A stretch of DNA of 64,000 nucleotides from Agapanthus africanus (lineage: Eukaryota > Streptophyta > Magnoliopsida > Asparagales > Amaryllidaceae): contig JASDDO010000016.1 of the NCBI GenBank assembly GCA_030015575.1, positions 110,255,241-110,319,240 of the forward strand. The letters run 5' to 3'. The position numbers were made by a program, and so were the translations under genes. Positions 34,350-46,422 of this stretch are shown one piece after another (the first letter of the stretch is position 1; each line of letters starts with the position of its first letter). Under the pieces are notes generated by a model that searched no databases, was not told the DNA's origin, and saw nothing but the letters and a program-made list of their open reading frames with translations.

Positions 34350-36505
34350 TGTAGGGTTGCTAGGCACGTGCACAAGGGTCTACGAGGCATCAACCATGCC
34401 CGATTTAAAATTTAGCCGTGCCGAACAACCCGAATACGGAACTTTAAACTAGAGATTAGGCGAAAACAAGCATGTTAACAACTTAACACTAAGTGAGAGG
34501 GATTACAACCTTTGTAGATCCGGTCCTTCACTTCATATGCTCCGTGTTGTGGTCCCTTCGCTGCGATCATCGGGATCCGGACTCTCGAGAGGTTCCACGA
34601 AGAGAAAGACGCAACCTTTGCTTCCGATCTTCGATACTAAGATGATCTACCTTGAAGTTTCTTTAACACAAGCTAACACTCATGAAATGAAGTGAACACC
34701 CTCATCTAAATGGTAAGGGAAGATGAGGATGATGAAGTAGGATTTTTGCTCTCTTTATTTATATTTTTCTCACATTTATCCATCACAAAATCAAAGCAAG
34801 AAACCATTTTCAAGCAAAGAAGAAGAAGGAAGAAGATGATGAATAATGAATATCCTTTTGTGATGAATAGGAAAATAATAATATGATAGAATTATGCAAC
34901 CATGGTTCAAACTAACCCTTGTAGAGATTTTACTAGGGTTAAAGGTTTGGTTAGGGTTTTGGAAATATCTAGCATAATATCTTAACAAAGACAAAGAAAG
35001 AAAACATCTAGAATCTTCTAGAAAGCCTTAACCCTAATCAAACCCTAACCATGTTTAATCTCTACTAAACAAGTTGCATTATTTATCATATCATGTTACA
35101 ATATTATATATCACATATACAATATTTATTGCAACAATATAAAATAATACATTTAACATATATCGCATATATATCAATGTATTACCCGAGTGAGAAAAAG
35201 AATCTTTTAGTGAGCAAATATTAGTTAATGTAATTTAATATATCATATATATATTATTATACATTAAATTATCGAATCAACACTTGATCCGACAATCCGG
35301 CTATATCGCATATAACCGGCTAATATTTATCCGTACCGATTCATCGAATCAACACTTGATCCGATGACCCGGTTGATATCAAATATCGCGAGAATAGAAT
35401 ACGGTATCACATATCGCATTATCCTCGGTCCCGCACATATCACATATGTGCTCCTGAGTCAAGAAACCTCTGTGTAGGACTCTAAAGAATCGTCAATACG
35501 CCGGCAGTAGATGATGATCAAATCAAACACCCACAAGCTGCAAGCGGTCAGCTAAACGTAACAGCTACCCAGGTATTGAGCGCTCAGAAGATCAACAAGA
35601 AAGCCTGTAACTTCTCCTGTGAATCCAAACAGTAACACTCCCGTACAGTCCGGTCTCGTCGTCTGATATGTTGCATATCTCGCCTAGGGGTGGTAAACGT
35701 CAGACCCCAGTAGCTCGATAAGTCGTGTCGATATGAGGTCTATAACAGTTCGAGAAACTACTGATAACACTTACCAGTAAATCTCAGTAACCCTGGCCAG
35801 GGATTTCCGGTTATAGCCAATCGAACACAGCACAACATCAACTCCCTATACCGGGAGAGACGAATCCCCTCCTATCGCTCATTGCCTCCATATGGTTCAG
35901 GACTGTACCCAAAAGCCACCTTTTTGCACGCCCTCTTGGACGTGGTATGATGGAAATCAAAGCACAGTGGGAATCACACAAGACTCTATGACGATCTCGG
36001 GTCGACAGACTACTCTGTACCAGTGTCACCGGAGAACTGCCATCTGACGTATGGTATAATACCATCTGGGAGTTCTCGGCGAGTCCGTCCAGTGTACCCA
36101 GTCTCTACTGAGCACCCGTACACCATCCTTGATGTCAAACACCGACGGATATGGGATCATCCATCGCCCATCATATGGGTCAAGATGCGTATACGCTAGT
36201 CTACTCTGGTGTATCGATGCCCTGTCTCGATACACCCTCGACTAGGAACAGTTATAGGATGTACTCGTCGACTACCGTGGCCCCACTAGTATGATCTCAT
36301 CATAGTCCCAGTAGTCGAGTACATATCCTAAGGGCTTTATCAACATGTAATATAGAGACAATAAGAGTACATGTTAAGATAAAGTACACCCAGATAGCAT
36401 ACTATCATGTCGAGCAAGAAAGTCCTCCCTATATGTGTCCAAGCATCAATTACAATATACATCGTATGTACAGTAATGGCCTCTAGGGCATACATATAAC
36501 TAACA
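34350..36505 (-). repeat. Inner copia 3' LTR
   Basis: 2156 bp, TGTAGGGTTGC...ATAACTAACA. It lacks 14 bp present in the 5' LTR (actccgtttttcct, at the place equivalent to about 43508), with CCT on both sides of the join. Teloboxes (AAACCCTAA-like) lie at 34952-34965 and 35030-35051, upstream of the TATA box in the element's sense. Confidence 0.96.
34756..34763 (-). promoter_or_regulatory. TATA box of inner 3' LTR
   Basis: TATAAATA on the minus strand, also at 42808-42815 in the 5' LTR, about 1.75 kb from the LTR start in the element's sense. A strong TATA match; the start site is not proven. Confidence 0.6.
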
Positions 36506-36520
36506 ATCTCCCACTTGCAC
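36506..36520 (-). other. Polypurine tract of inner copia
   Basis: GTGCAAGTGGGAGAT on the minus strand directly precedes the 3' LTR. It is identical in the outer and right-edge elements. Confidence 0.93.
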
Positions 36521-36523
36521 TAG

Positions 36524-39370
36524 GGCCATCTGTTATGGTATCGCATACCCAACAATTAGCTGCGGTTGAAGTATCTCATACTCAACCATCCCATAAAAGT
36601 CTCTACTAGGAAAAAAAAAGGCCTTTGTGAGTGGATCCGCGCTGTTGTCCTCTGTGTCTACTCTCCTAACCTCAATCTCCCTGGAGATCAACCATCTCCA
36701 TGATCAGGTGACACTGCCTAAGAATTATATCTGGATTCCTGATGGGACGGTAGTTCCTTGGCTAAAGCCACAACTCCATTGTCACACAATGGTAGGAACG
36801 AAGTTCATCTTATGAACTTATATATATCCAGACTGCCTCTTTGGTAGCATCCTCGGTAACGATGTATCTTGCCTTTAATCGTCTAGTATGTCACGGTATC
36901 TAGCTTGGAACTCTTCCAACATACCGTCCCTCCACTGAAGGTATAGACAAGCCTGCGACTGACATTCAGTCGTCCTTATCACCCTGGAACCTTTCCAGTG
37001 ATTCTCCCCAGGATCGATTGATACCATCTCACTACAACTAGTGAGTGTCCTAACATCCAATTAGATCTATCTCATAGATCCAAAACCTAGGATTTAGTAG
37101 GTATCACTTTGATCCTATATGGAGAATCCTTATGATAAGCGGAGATTGACCGAGCGTAGCATAGGAAACTCCTTCCCTATCAAGAGTATGTCATCCACGT
37201 ACTCTACGAGGATCACCACCATACTCTCTACTACCTTTTCGTATATACAAGGTTCATCTACCATTTTGATGAAGTCAAACTCTTTGACTACCACATCAAA
37301 ACAGATGTTCCAACTCCGCGATGCCTGTTTTATCATATAAAACATCTTGCACACGTTTCCGCTGCTCCCACTGTCTACGAAGCCCTCTGGCTGTGTACTT
37401 ATAGACGCTCTCTTCTAAAACATCATTTCAGAAAAGCAGTCATGACACCCTACCACCAGATATCGTAGTCATGGTATGTAGCCGTGGCAAGTAGGATCTG
37501 AATGGACTTAAGCATAGATCCTTAGAAAAGGTTTCAACATAATCCATACCTGGTCTATGATGTAAACCTTTAACAAGTCTAGCTTTGAAAGTCTCAACTT
37601 TTCCATGTACACCAAGTAATCTTCTCAAGATATACTTGCTCCTGATGGGGATTTAACCCTTCAGATAAAGCAACCAAAGTCCATACTTTGTTGGTGTATA
37701 AGGATTCCATCTCAGATCGCTAAGCATCCAGCCATTCTTACAGAGTCATACTCTTGATGGCCAGCTCGAAACTAGTTAGGTCATCATCTCATGATGCAAT
37801 CCTCGCTCCCACTGTCATAGAGAAACCGAAGTATCTCTCAGGTGGGTGAGGAACCCTACTAGATCGGCGGAGAGGCTGAGGTTCGTTGGAAACTATTGAA
37901 TCCTTTGGTTCTACCAAATCATCAGCTGCATTTTGTATAGCTGGAACATTTCCAGTTCTACATAACAGACCTTGCCTCGAGCTTGTCCGGATTTTGCTTT
38001 TAGACATAGGCCGGACAACCCCAAATCTTAACTAACTTAAGATATGGGCTCTTCCCTTTCCATATCACATATGAAGTGGTAGGCAACTGATTTGATTTGA
38101 ACCCTATTCAATAGGTATGCAGCTTCTCAAGCGCATAACACCCAAAAGGAAATAAGAAACTCAGTAGTACTCTTCATAGAGCACACCATATCACATAGGG
38201 TGCTATTGCTCCGCCCCGATATACCATCTTTCTATGGTGTATACGGAGGAGTAATGCTGAGAGAGAATCTCATTCTCCTTTAGAATAGTCCAGGAATTCC
38301 GTGCTCAAGTATTCTCCTCCTTGACTCATCAAAGGACATAATACTTATACCCTTATTTTGGTTCTTTACTTCTAACTTATATTCTGTGAATATCTCAAAA
38401 GGTTCAGACTTGTGTTTCAACAGGAACATATGTCTGAATCTTGAGAGATTATCAGAGAATGTAATGAAGTACAAAGAACCGATCTTGGCATTTGTAGACA
38501 GGGGACTTTCATACATCAGCATGTATCAATCCCAAAAGTTCACTAACTCTTTCTCTGTTTCTAACAAACAGAGCTGTGGTCATCTTATCTTTGTGACATG
38601 TCAGGCAAGTTTCACAAGATGTAAATTCAAACAAATTTGAATATGCATCTTTATGTAACTTCAGCCAGTCGGGTCGCATTGATATGACCTAGTCTACAAT
38701 ACCTCAAGAAGGATTTGTTCATTTCTGAACTCTTCCTCTTGTGTGTGTTCTATATACTAAGAACTGTAGTTTGATTTAGAACGTCAATGCTTTTAGATAA
38801 CGTGCCTGAACCGATCAACTCTTGATATAGGAAATGTTCAAAACATTATCCAACAATACAAAATTATATCCTTTCTTTACTAATAAAGAGACTGATATGA
38901 TTTTGTATATCAGGTTCGGTATCTAATAACATTTGTTCAGAATCAATGTATTCTAGTAATACAGGGTGACAGTGACCAACAGACTTGGCTGCAACACTTG
39001 CACCGTTTTCCGTCTCATGAAACTTATCACCCGTTCTCAGTTCTTTACCTATCTATAGCCCATGTAACAGATTACATATACGGGATCCTGATCCGGTATC
39101 ACATACCCAGGACGTAAAGAATACTGAGTAACAGTTCTGTGTAATGAACACACCCGAAGATGATGCATCAGCATGCACTCTCTTCGTTTGGGCGGCACGG
39201 GAAATCTGGTATTCCCCAATTTCCTGCTCTGTCTTATAACAATTAAAAGTTGGAGCGGAACCAACGTTCCCCAGCTCAGTATAACAAGCGGGTTCGGTCA
39301 ATATATCCGTTTTATTATCTTGATTAAGGCGTGATATGGTCGCTATCTGGAGAGAGAGAGAAGAAAACAC
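36524..39370 (-). pseudogene. Inner copia pol, heavily decayed
   Basis: It has the same domain order as the outer pol but is broken into short frames. Protease at 39053-39370 keeps DTGSGSRIC, and its ATG is ATA. Integrase core at 38280-38522 (SLYFITFSDNLSRF). Linker with [18 protein letters not shown] at 37789-38007. RT pieces at 37440-37628 and 37130-37354, keeping the catalytic YVDD at 37190-37201. RNase H traces at 36600-37060. Many stops and indels separate these; no functional product is possible. The amount of decay greatly exceeds that of the LTRs. Confidence 0.9.
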
Positions 39371-39787
39371 TCAGCGTATGCTCTTGCAAGATTAGATTGG
39401 TTATATAATATATCTAATCAGGATGTCTCCCACTGTTTTAGTCAAATCTTCCTTCAAACCCTAAAAGGAAAGACTAGCCGGGATTAATTACACGCTACAA
39501 GTTCGCCAATCTTTCAGCCAGGCCAGTGTCGATACTTTGAGGGAGGTCCCCCGTGCTTTCGCACGAACCTAATTACAGTAAACCTCGTTTTCCCAGAGGC
39601 GTAACCCCGTTAACACCTATCTAGACGCCTACTTGATCGGCTAATTGTAATGTGTAAAACTCTCCCAGGAGTAACAATTACTCGCAGCGGGTATCGGGAT
39701 CCAACTATCTCATAGAAGGTATGCAATCTCATTGCAAATTTCAACACTTGAAATTCCCGATAATCTTTTACCCCTAGCTCGCTATGA

Positions 39788-39983
39788 CCTTGACGCATGC
39801 CAAACAACCCATAGTCTGCTAGTCAAGTTCAACCCGTACATTTCTTGATTGAATTAAACCCACCCGCACGACCCTTGACGCATGCCAAACAACGCCGTAC
39901 GGATACCCTAATCCAATCGCATCGTATGCTAGCAGATAAGCACTAGTTAGCTACCGTACACTACTCCTTGACGCATGCCAAAC
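39788..39983 (-). repeat. Triple leader stem-loop motif, inner version
   Basis: Three identical CCTTGACGCATGCCAAAC copies (plus strand) at 39788-39805, 39873-39890 and 39966-39983. In the transcribed sense: TTGGC-ATGC-GTCAA then GG, with one G-U pair. Spacing is 93 then 85 bp in transcription order. Confidence 0.85.
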
Positions 39984-40127
39984 TACCGCAGCACGAATAC
40001 TAACTAGTACTTATCTGAAATGACGGAGGGCTACGACAGGTTTTTATGAAAACCCTTTGCGTAATGAACTTGATATCGTTGTAGAATCGAGTGATTTTAA
40101 ATGGAGTGTTTTTGAGGCTTTTCTAGT

Positions 40128-40378
40128 TTTGCTAAAGGGGTCACTCCCGGTGAAGGGATCTCGGTCCTTTCCTTATCGAATAAGGTGCTGGATGTTCTAC
40201 AAGGAACACCGCTATGCAAAGCAAGAACTATAGTAGCAATCAAAAGACAAACCGAGTTTATAGCATCTGCCAGTTATTGCTAAAGGAGTCACTCCCGGTG
40301 AAGGGATCTCGGTCCTTTCCTTATCGATTAAGGTGCTGGATGTTCTACAAGGAACACCGCTATGCAAAGCAAGAACTG
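40128..40378 (-). repeat. Paired leader repeats, inner version
   Basis: Two nearly identical copies of about 100 bp, offset 148 bp (TCACTCCCGGTGAAGGGATC at 40141 and 40289). Each contains CCTTATCGAATAAGG or CCTTATCGATTAAGG, a 5-6 bp stem. Confidence 0.88.
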
Positions 40379-42154
40379 TAGCTACCAGTTTTTATAAACA
40401 AGTTTCTACAACATCTTAGGTTTCTTTTATTTCATTAATCTCATTAATGAAGTCCCATTTTAATTATGCTTCATAAGCATCACATTTGAAACGAAATCTG
40501 CAATATAACATATATCTCATATATATAATATAAACATTCGTCACAGGCAGTAATATGATCTCATCACAGAACATTGCAGAAGAACATATATGAAATATTG
40601 GATATACTAGGACGTCCGTGTTTTCAATATGAGCCTGTATAAAACACGGATTCCACAGTCGCGATGAATAGCCAAACCCACATCCCTAGACCCCTACGAG
40701 AGCGGCAAGTAACACTGCCAATTCTAGGGTTAGGAGACCCGGTCTCGACTCCTCGAGATGGTCTCCCACTGGACCCTAGAACCCGGTTACTTGTGCTCCC
40801 CTCCTTGGGTCTACCTAATACGGAAAAGTAAATAATATACAACGGTGCCATCTTCCGCTACCTGGAAATGCCCCAATAAAAGAATATTACATACAAATGA
40901 ATTTTACATGAATGAAAAAGAAAAAACTCTCATCTCACATAAAACCCCCGGCTATTCAAACGCGACGATCCAATACGACATATCACAGCAATACATAATA
41001 TCTCATATGATCAACGTAAGCAAGTATGCGTATCCCGATTGTCGTTGATGTATAGCAACGAAGCCGGCGATACACCACATACTACGCTTACGGTCACAGA
41101 AAAGAAAGTGTAAAACTACAACAATTGGAATCCGCAACCACCTTAGACATCACATGCCTAACCAAATGAATTCCTTAGACATCACATGCCTAACTATTAT
41201 AAACCCCGCATTTTAGTCTCATTTATCGAAAACTCTTTTCAATATCAAGTCGGGCAATTCAACAAGATTCCCGACGTCCTGATCGAATGCTCGTCGCAAA
41301 CTTTAGTAGACGGCCGCACCCCCGATACCGTCGACGAAGTGCACCAAGGCGGAACACCGCTACCGGGAGCACCCGAACGGATGCTTTCGGCGACGGGGTT
41401 CTCCTACAGTCACTTGGTCGGGGCTATGCAGTGAGGCTGTCTATTAAGTTTACCCGGCGAGTATCCGCGTACCCTACGTGATTGCGACGGAATTTTGATC
41501 ACATCAAAATTCCGTGGCAACCGATCAACTGAGACTAAACTACTATGTTTATAATATTCAAATTAGTTATCTCATAACTACCTGTGGATTCCAATTATTG
41601 TATCACATTCCAGATAAATAGAAAAAGTTAAACTTTCCGATCGAATCATCAAACACCCAAGATTTCCCCAATATATCTCAACACTTGAAATCAGTTTAAA
41701 AACGTCCATCACATGCCACAGTACCAATGGTCCAGCCGTAGAAGGGTCAAGCCAACGCCTCACATGTGGCACGCCGTACTGCCCCAAACCCTAAGGTTCT
41801 AAAAGCAGTTCAAGACGGTCACATAATCGAGTTAAGGTTTGTTGTCTTCTAGAGGGTCCATCGAGTTACTTGCACGACTTAGAACATTCTTAAACAGTAG
41901 AAAAAATCCAACTTTTGAAAAATTTTCCGACAGGGGAAAAAGTGAGTTATTGATATCCGTTCGAACTTTTTAACAGTTTCTAAAAGTTATCCGGACAAGC
42001 ACATAGACAAAATCTAATACTCCGATCGAAACATCGAATCCCCAAAATAACCTCAGAAAATTCAACTCTTGAATAAATATTAAAAATTCCCAGAAAATCC
42101 AGCATAATTAAATAGAAGTTACTGTGCAAATACGAGTTGATGACGTCACCTTTT

Positions 42155-42203
42155 CGCCGCGGAACCGCCGCAGAAGGCATGATTCTGCCGCGGTTCCGCC
42201 GCG
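42155..42203. repeat. GC-rich double palindrome, inner leader
   Basis: GCCGCGGAACCGCCGC and GCCGCGGTTCCGCCGC flank an AGAA...TTCT centre, about 185 bp downstream of the primer site. Confidence 0.9.
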
Positions 42204-42387
42204 AGATTTACTGTTCATCAAAAAAATTTTGTACCGTAATTCATAGAATTCCCTGCTGAATTTTTTACGAATTTTTAATCTGGAAAAATCCACGTTTTTA
42301 GAAAAAGTCCAGAGAGCTATTTTGGGTTCGGGTTTTGATTCGATCGGACTTCAAATTCCGTCTACGCTTCGCCTAAAGCTCTAGCTT

Positions 42388-42401
42388 GGCTCTGATAACA
42401 C
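42388..42401 (-). other. Altered primer-binding site of inner copia
   Basis: The minus strand reads GTGTTATCAGAGCC directly beside the 5' LTR. The usual TGGTATCAGAGCC has a changed base near its 5' end, so pairing with the tRNA 3' end would be weakened. Confidence 0.8.
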
Positions 42402-44571
42402 TGTAGGGTTGCTAGGCACGTGCACAAGGGTCTACGAGGCATCAACCATGCCCGATTTAAAATTTAGCCGTGCCGAACAACCCGAATACGGAACTTTAAA
42501 CTAGAGATTAGGCGAAAACAAGCATGTTAACAACTTAACACTAGGTGAGAGGGATTACAACCTTTGTAGATCCGGTCCTTCACTTCATATGCTCCGTGTT
42601 GTGGTCCCTTCGCTGCGATCATCGGGATCCGGACTCTCGAGAGGTTCCACGAAGAGAAAGACGCAACCTTTGCTTCCGATCTTCGATACTAAGATGATCT
42701 ACCTTGAAGTTTCTTTAACAAAAGCTAACACTCATGAAATGAAGTGAACACCCTCATCTAAATGGCAAGGGAAGATGAGGATGATGAAGTAGGATTTTTG
42801 CTCTCTTTATTTATATTTTTCTCACATTTATCCATCACAAAATCAAAGCAAGAAACCATTTTCAAGCAAAGAAGAAGAAGGAAGAAGATGATGAATAATG
42901 AATATCCTTTTGTGATGAATAGGAAAATAATAATATGATAGAATTATACAACCATGGTTCAAACTAACCCTTGTAGAGATTTTACTAGGGTTAAAGGTTT
43001 GGTTAGGGTTTTGGAAATATCTAGCATAATATCTTAACAAAGACAAAGAAAGAAAACATCTAGAATCTTCTAGAAAGCCTTAACCCTAATCAAACCCTAA
43101 CCATGTTTAATCTCTACTAAACAAGTTGCATTATTTATCATATCATGTTACAATATTATATATCACATGTACAATATTTATTGCAACAATATAAAATAAT
43201 ACATTTAACATATATCGCATATATATCAATTTATTACCCGAGTGAGAAAAAGAATCTTTTAGTGAGCAAATATTAGTTAATGTAATTTAATATATCATAT
43301 ATATATTATTATACATTAAATTATCGAATCAACACTTGATCCGACAATCCGGCTATATCGCATATAACCGGCTAATATTTATCCGTACCGATTCATCGAA
43401 TCAACACTTGATCCGATGACCCGGTTGATATCAAATATCGCGAGAATAGAATACGGTATCACATATCGCATTATCCTCGGTCCCGCACATATCACATATG
43501 TGCTCCTACTCCGTTTTTCCTGAGTCAAGAAACCTCTGTGTAGGACTCTAAAGAATCGTCAATACGCCGGCAGTAGATGATGATCAAATCAAACACCCAC
43601 AAGCTGCAAGCGGTCAGCTAAACGTAACAGCTACCCAGGTATTGAGCGCTCAGAAGATCAACAAGAAAGTCTGTAACTTCTCCTGTGAATCCAAACAGTA
43701 ACACTCCCGTACAGTCCGGTCTCGTCGTCTGATATGTTGCATATCTCGCCTAGGGGTGGTAAACGTCAGACCCCAGTAGCTCGATAAGTCGTGTCGATAT
43801 GAGGTCTATAACAGTTCGAGAAACTTCTGATAACACTTACCAGTAAATCTCAGCAACCCTGGCCAGGGATTTCCGGTTATAGCCAATCGAACACAGCACA
43901 ACATCAACTCCCTATACCGGGAGAGACGAATCCCCTCCTATCGCTCATTGCCTCCATATGGTTCGGGACTGTACCCAAAATCCACCTTTTTGCACGCCCT
44001 CTTGGACGTGTTATGATGGAAATCAAAGCACAGTGGGAATCACACAAGACTTTATGACGATCTCGGGTCGACAGACTACTCTGTACCAGTGTCACCGGAG
44101 AACTGCCATCTGACGTATGGTATAATACCATCTGGGAGTTCTCGGCGAGTCCGTCCAGTGTACCCAGTCTCTACTGAGCACCCGTACACCATCCTTGATG
44201 TCAAACACCGACGGATATGGGATCATCCATCGCCCATCATATGGGTCAAGATGCGTATACGCTAGTCTACTCTGGTGTATCGATGCCCTGTCTCGATACA
44301 CCCTCGACTAGGAACAGTTATAGGATGTACTCGTCGACTACCGTGGCCCCACTAGTATGATCTCATCATAGTCCCAGTAGTCGAGTACATATCCTAAGGG
44401 CTTTATCAACATGTAATATAGAGACAATAAGAGTACATGTTAAGATAAAGTACACCCAGATAGCATACTATCATGTCGAGCAAGAAAGTCCTCCCTATAT
44501 GTGTCCAAGCATCCATTACAATATACATCGTATGTACAGTAATGGCCTCTAAGGCATACATATAACTAACA
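42402..44571 (-). repeat. Inner copia 5' LTR
   Basis: 2170 bp, nearly identical to 34350-36505. It retains the 14 bp missing from the 3' LTR. TATAAATA on the minus strand lies at 42808-42815. Confidence 0.96.
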
Positions 44572-44576
44572 GAGGG

Positions 44577-46408
44577 TGAAGAAATAGGAGGTGGGTTCAC
44601 TTTAGAATTGGATTTCTCTCAGTTTTGCTCAAGTTGCCATTGATGGACTTAAGCTTTTCTTGAAGAAGAAGATGATGAAAAAGAAGAAAGAATATGATAA
44701 GTATTCTAAAATGAATAAGAAAATGAAAACTTATCATAATCTTAACCATAGTTAAGTGTAGAGAATGAACTAGGGTTAGTTCAAATGGTTAGGGTTAAGC
44801 ATGAGACAAGAATGGTGACTAAGTCAAAGCTTCATGAAGCTTCAATAAGAAACAAAGAAAGCCACCATTCTCATCTTTATCTTTTCCAAATAAATAAATA
44901 AACAAATAAATAAATAAATGAAAAAGCAAAACCCTAATCATCAACTTAACCATGGTTTAATTCTATACACTTAACCAAATGAGCAAGCATCATCAAACAT
45001 GATACAAACATGTGCACAAAAGTATATCACATATACAACTTGCACATTAAGTGAGAAAATCCATTTAAAGTGAACTAATACTAGCTAATGCAAAGTAATA
45101 TATCAAATATATAATTATACATTAAATCATTAAATCAACACTTGATTTAACGATCCGGTCATATCGCATATAACCGACTAGTATCCTATGTAGCGGCTTA
45201 TCGAATCAATCCTTGATTCGATATCTTGGTTATATCGAATATAACCAGTCGATACATCCATCACGAGAATGAAATACGGTATCACATACACGCATTATTC
45301 TCGGTCCTGCACATAACTCATATGCGCTCCTATTTCGTTTCGCTTGAGCCAGGAAATCTCTGTGTAGGACTCTAAAGACTCGTCAATACGCCGGTAGCAG
45401 ATGATGATCATATCAAACATCCACAAGCCGCAAGCGGTCTGCTAAACGTAACGGCCATCCGGGTATTGAACGATCAGAAGATCGACGAGCTAGCCCGCTC
45501 ACACTCCTGTGAATCCAACCAGTAACACTTACCGTACAGTCCGGTCTGTTCGTCTGATATGTCGCATATCAAGTCTAGGGGTGGTAAACGTCAGACCCCA
45601 ATAACCGATAAGTCGTGCCGATGTGAGGCTCATAACGGGTCGAGAAACTACTGGTAAAACTTACCAGCAAATCTCTGATCAGCCCTGGCCAGGGACTTCC
45701 CTGTTACGGCCAATCGAGCACAGTGCAACATCAACCCCCAATACCGGGAGAGACGAAACCCCTCCTATCGCTCATTGCCTCCATATGACTCGGGACTGTA
45801 CCCAAAGACCACCGTTTTGCACGCCCTCATGGATGTGGTAAGGTGGAGATCAAAGCACAGTGGGAATCACACAAGACTCTATGACGATCTCGGGTCTTCA
45901 GACTAACCTGTACAAGTGTCACCTGAGAACTGCCATCTGACGTGAGGTATAATACCATGTGGGATTTCTCGGCGAGTCCGTCCAGTGTACCCAGTCTCCA
46001 CTGAGCACCCGTATATCATCTCTGATGTCAAACACCAATGGATATGGGATCATCCATCGCCCATCTCATGGGTCGAGAAGCATATACGCTAGTCTACTCT
46101 GGTATATCGATGCCCCGTCTCGATACACCCACGACTAGGGACTTTGAAGGATGTACTTATGGACTACCATGTCCCCACTAGTATGATCTGCATCATAGTC
46201 CAGGCAGTCAAATACACATCCTAAGGACTTTACCAACATGTAACTATAAGACAGTATAAAGAGACTAGTATACATGTTATGATAAAGAGTAACCAGATAG
46301 CATACTATCATATCGAGCAAGAAATTCATCTCTATATATGTCCAAGCATCCAATATAATATACATCATCTGTACAATACTGGCCTCTAGGGCATACATAC
46401 AACTAACA
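44577..46408 (-). repeat. Outer copia 3' LTR, high-coordinate part
   Basis: It resumes after the duplicated GAGGG (44572-44576) and ends ACAACTAACA. At 1832 bp it is equal in length to 52957-54788. Confidence 0.95.
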
Positions 46409-46422
46409 ATCTCCCACTTGCA
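46409..46422 (-). other. Polypurine tract of outer copia
   Basis: TGCAAGTGGGAGAT on the minus strand lies between the pol stop codon and the 3' LTR start TGTTAGTTGTATG. Confidence 0.93.

Larger units (their letters stand above)
39371..42387 (-). other. Leader of inner copia, no gag seen
   Basis: This 3-kb stretch between the primer site and pol aligns with the outer leader. It carries the GC-rich palindrome, paired repeats and triple motif. No frame with a zinc knuckle or gag character is seen on the minus strand. Confidence 0.75.
34350..44571 (-). mobile_element. Inner Ty1-copia element, pol-defective but recently inserted
   Basis: A complete 10.2-kb minus-strand element with LTRs at 34350-36505 and 42402-44571, a polypurine tract, ruined pol, a leader of about 3 kb and a changed primer site. 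The LTRs differ by about 15 substitutions and one 14-bp deletion (about 0.7% substitution by eye), so it is younger than its host LTR. Confidence 0.95.

Noticed and set aside
35030-35051. Interstitial telomeric repeat
   Set aside because: Only isolated AAACCCTAA-type units, not an array; more likely teloboxes.
39788-39983. Regularly spaced short repeats that might suggest a CRISPR array
   Set aside because: Only three copies, spacing 85-93 bp, conserved unique spacers shared between elements, and a plant context; it is a retrotransposon leader motif.
45623-45841. Recurring plus-strand frames containing HCLHMTRDCTQ-like text (also 54003, 7100 and 339)
   Set aside because: They recur because the copia LTR block taccgggagagacgaa...cgggactgtaccc is conserved; the frame is not kept across all LTRs.
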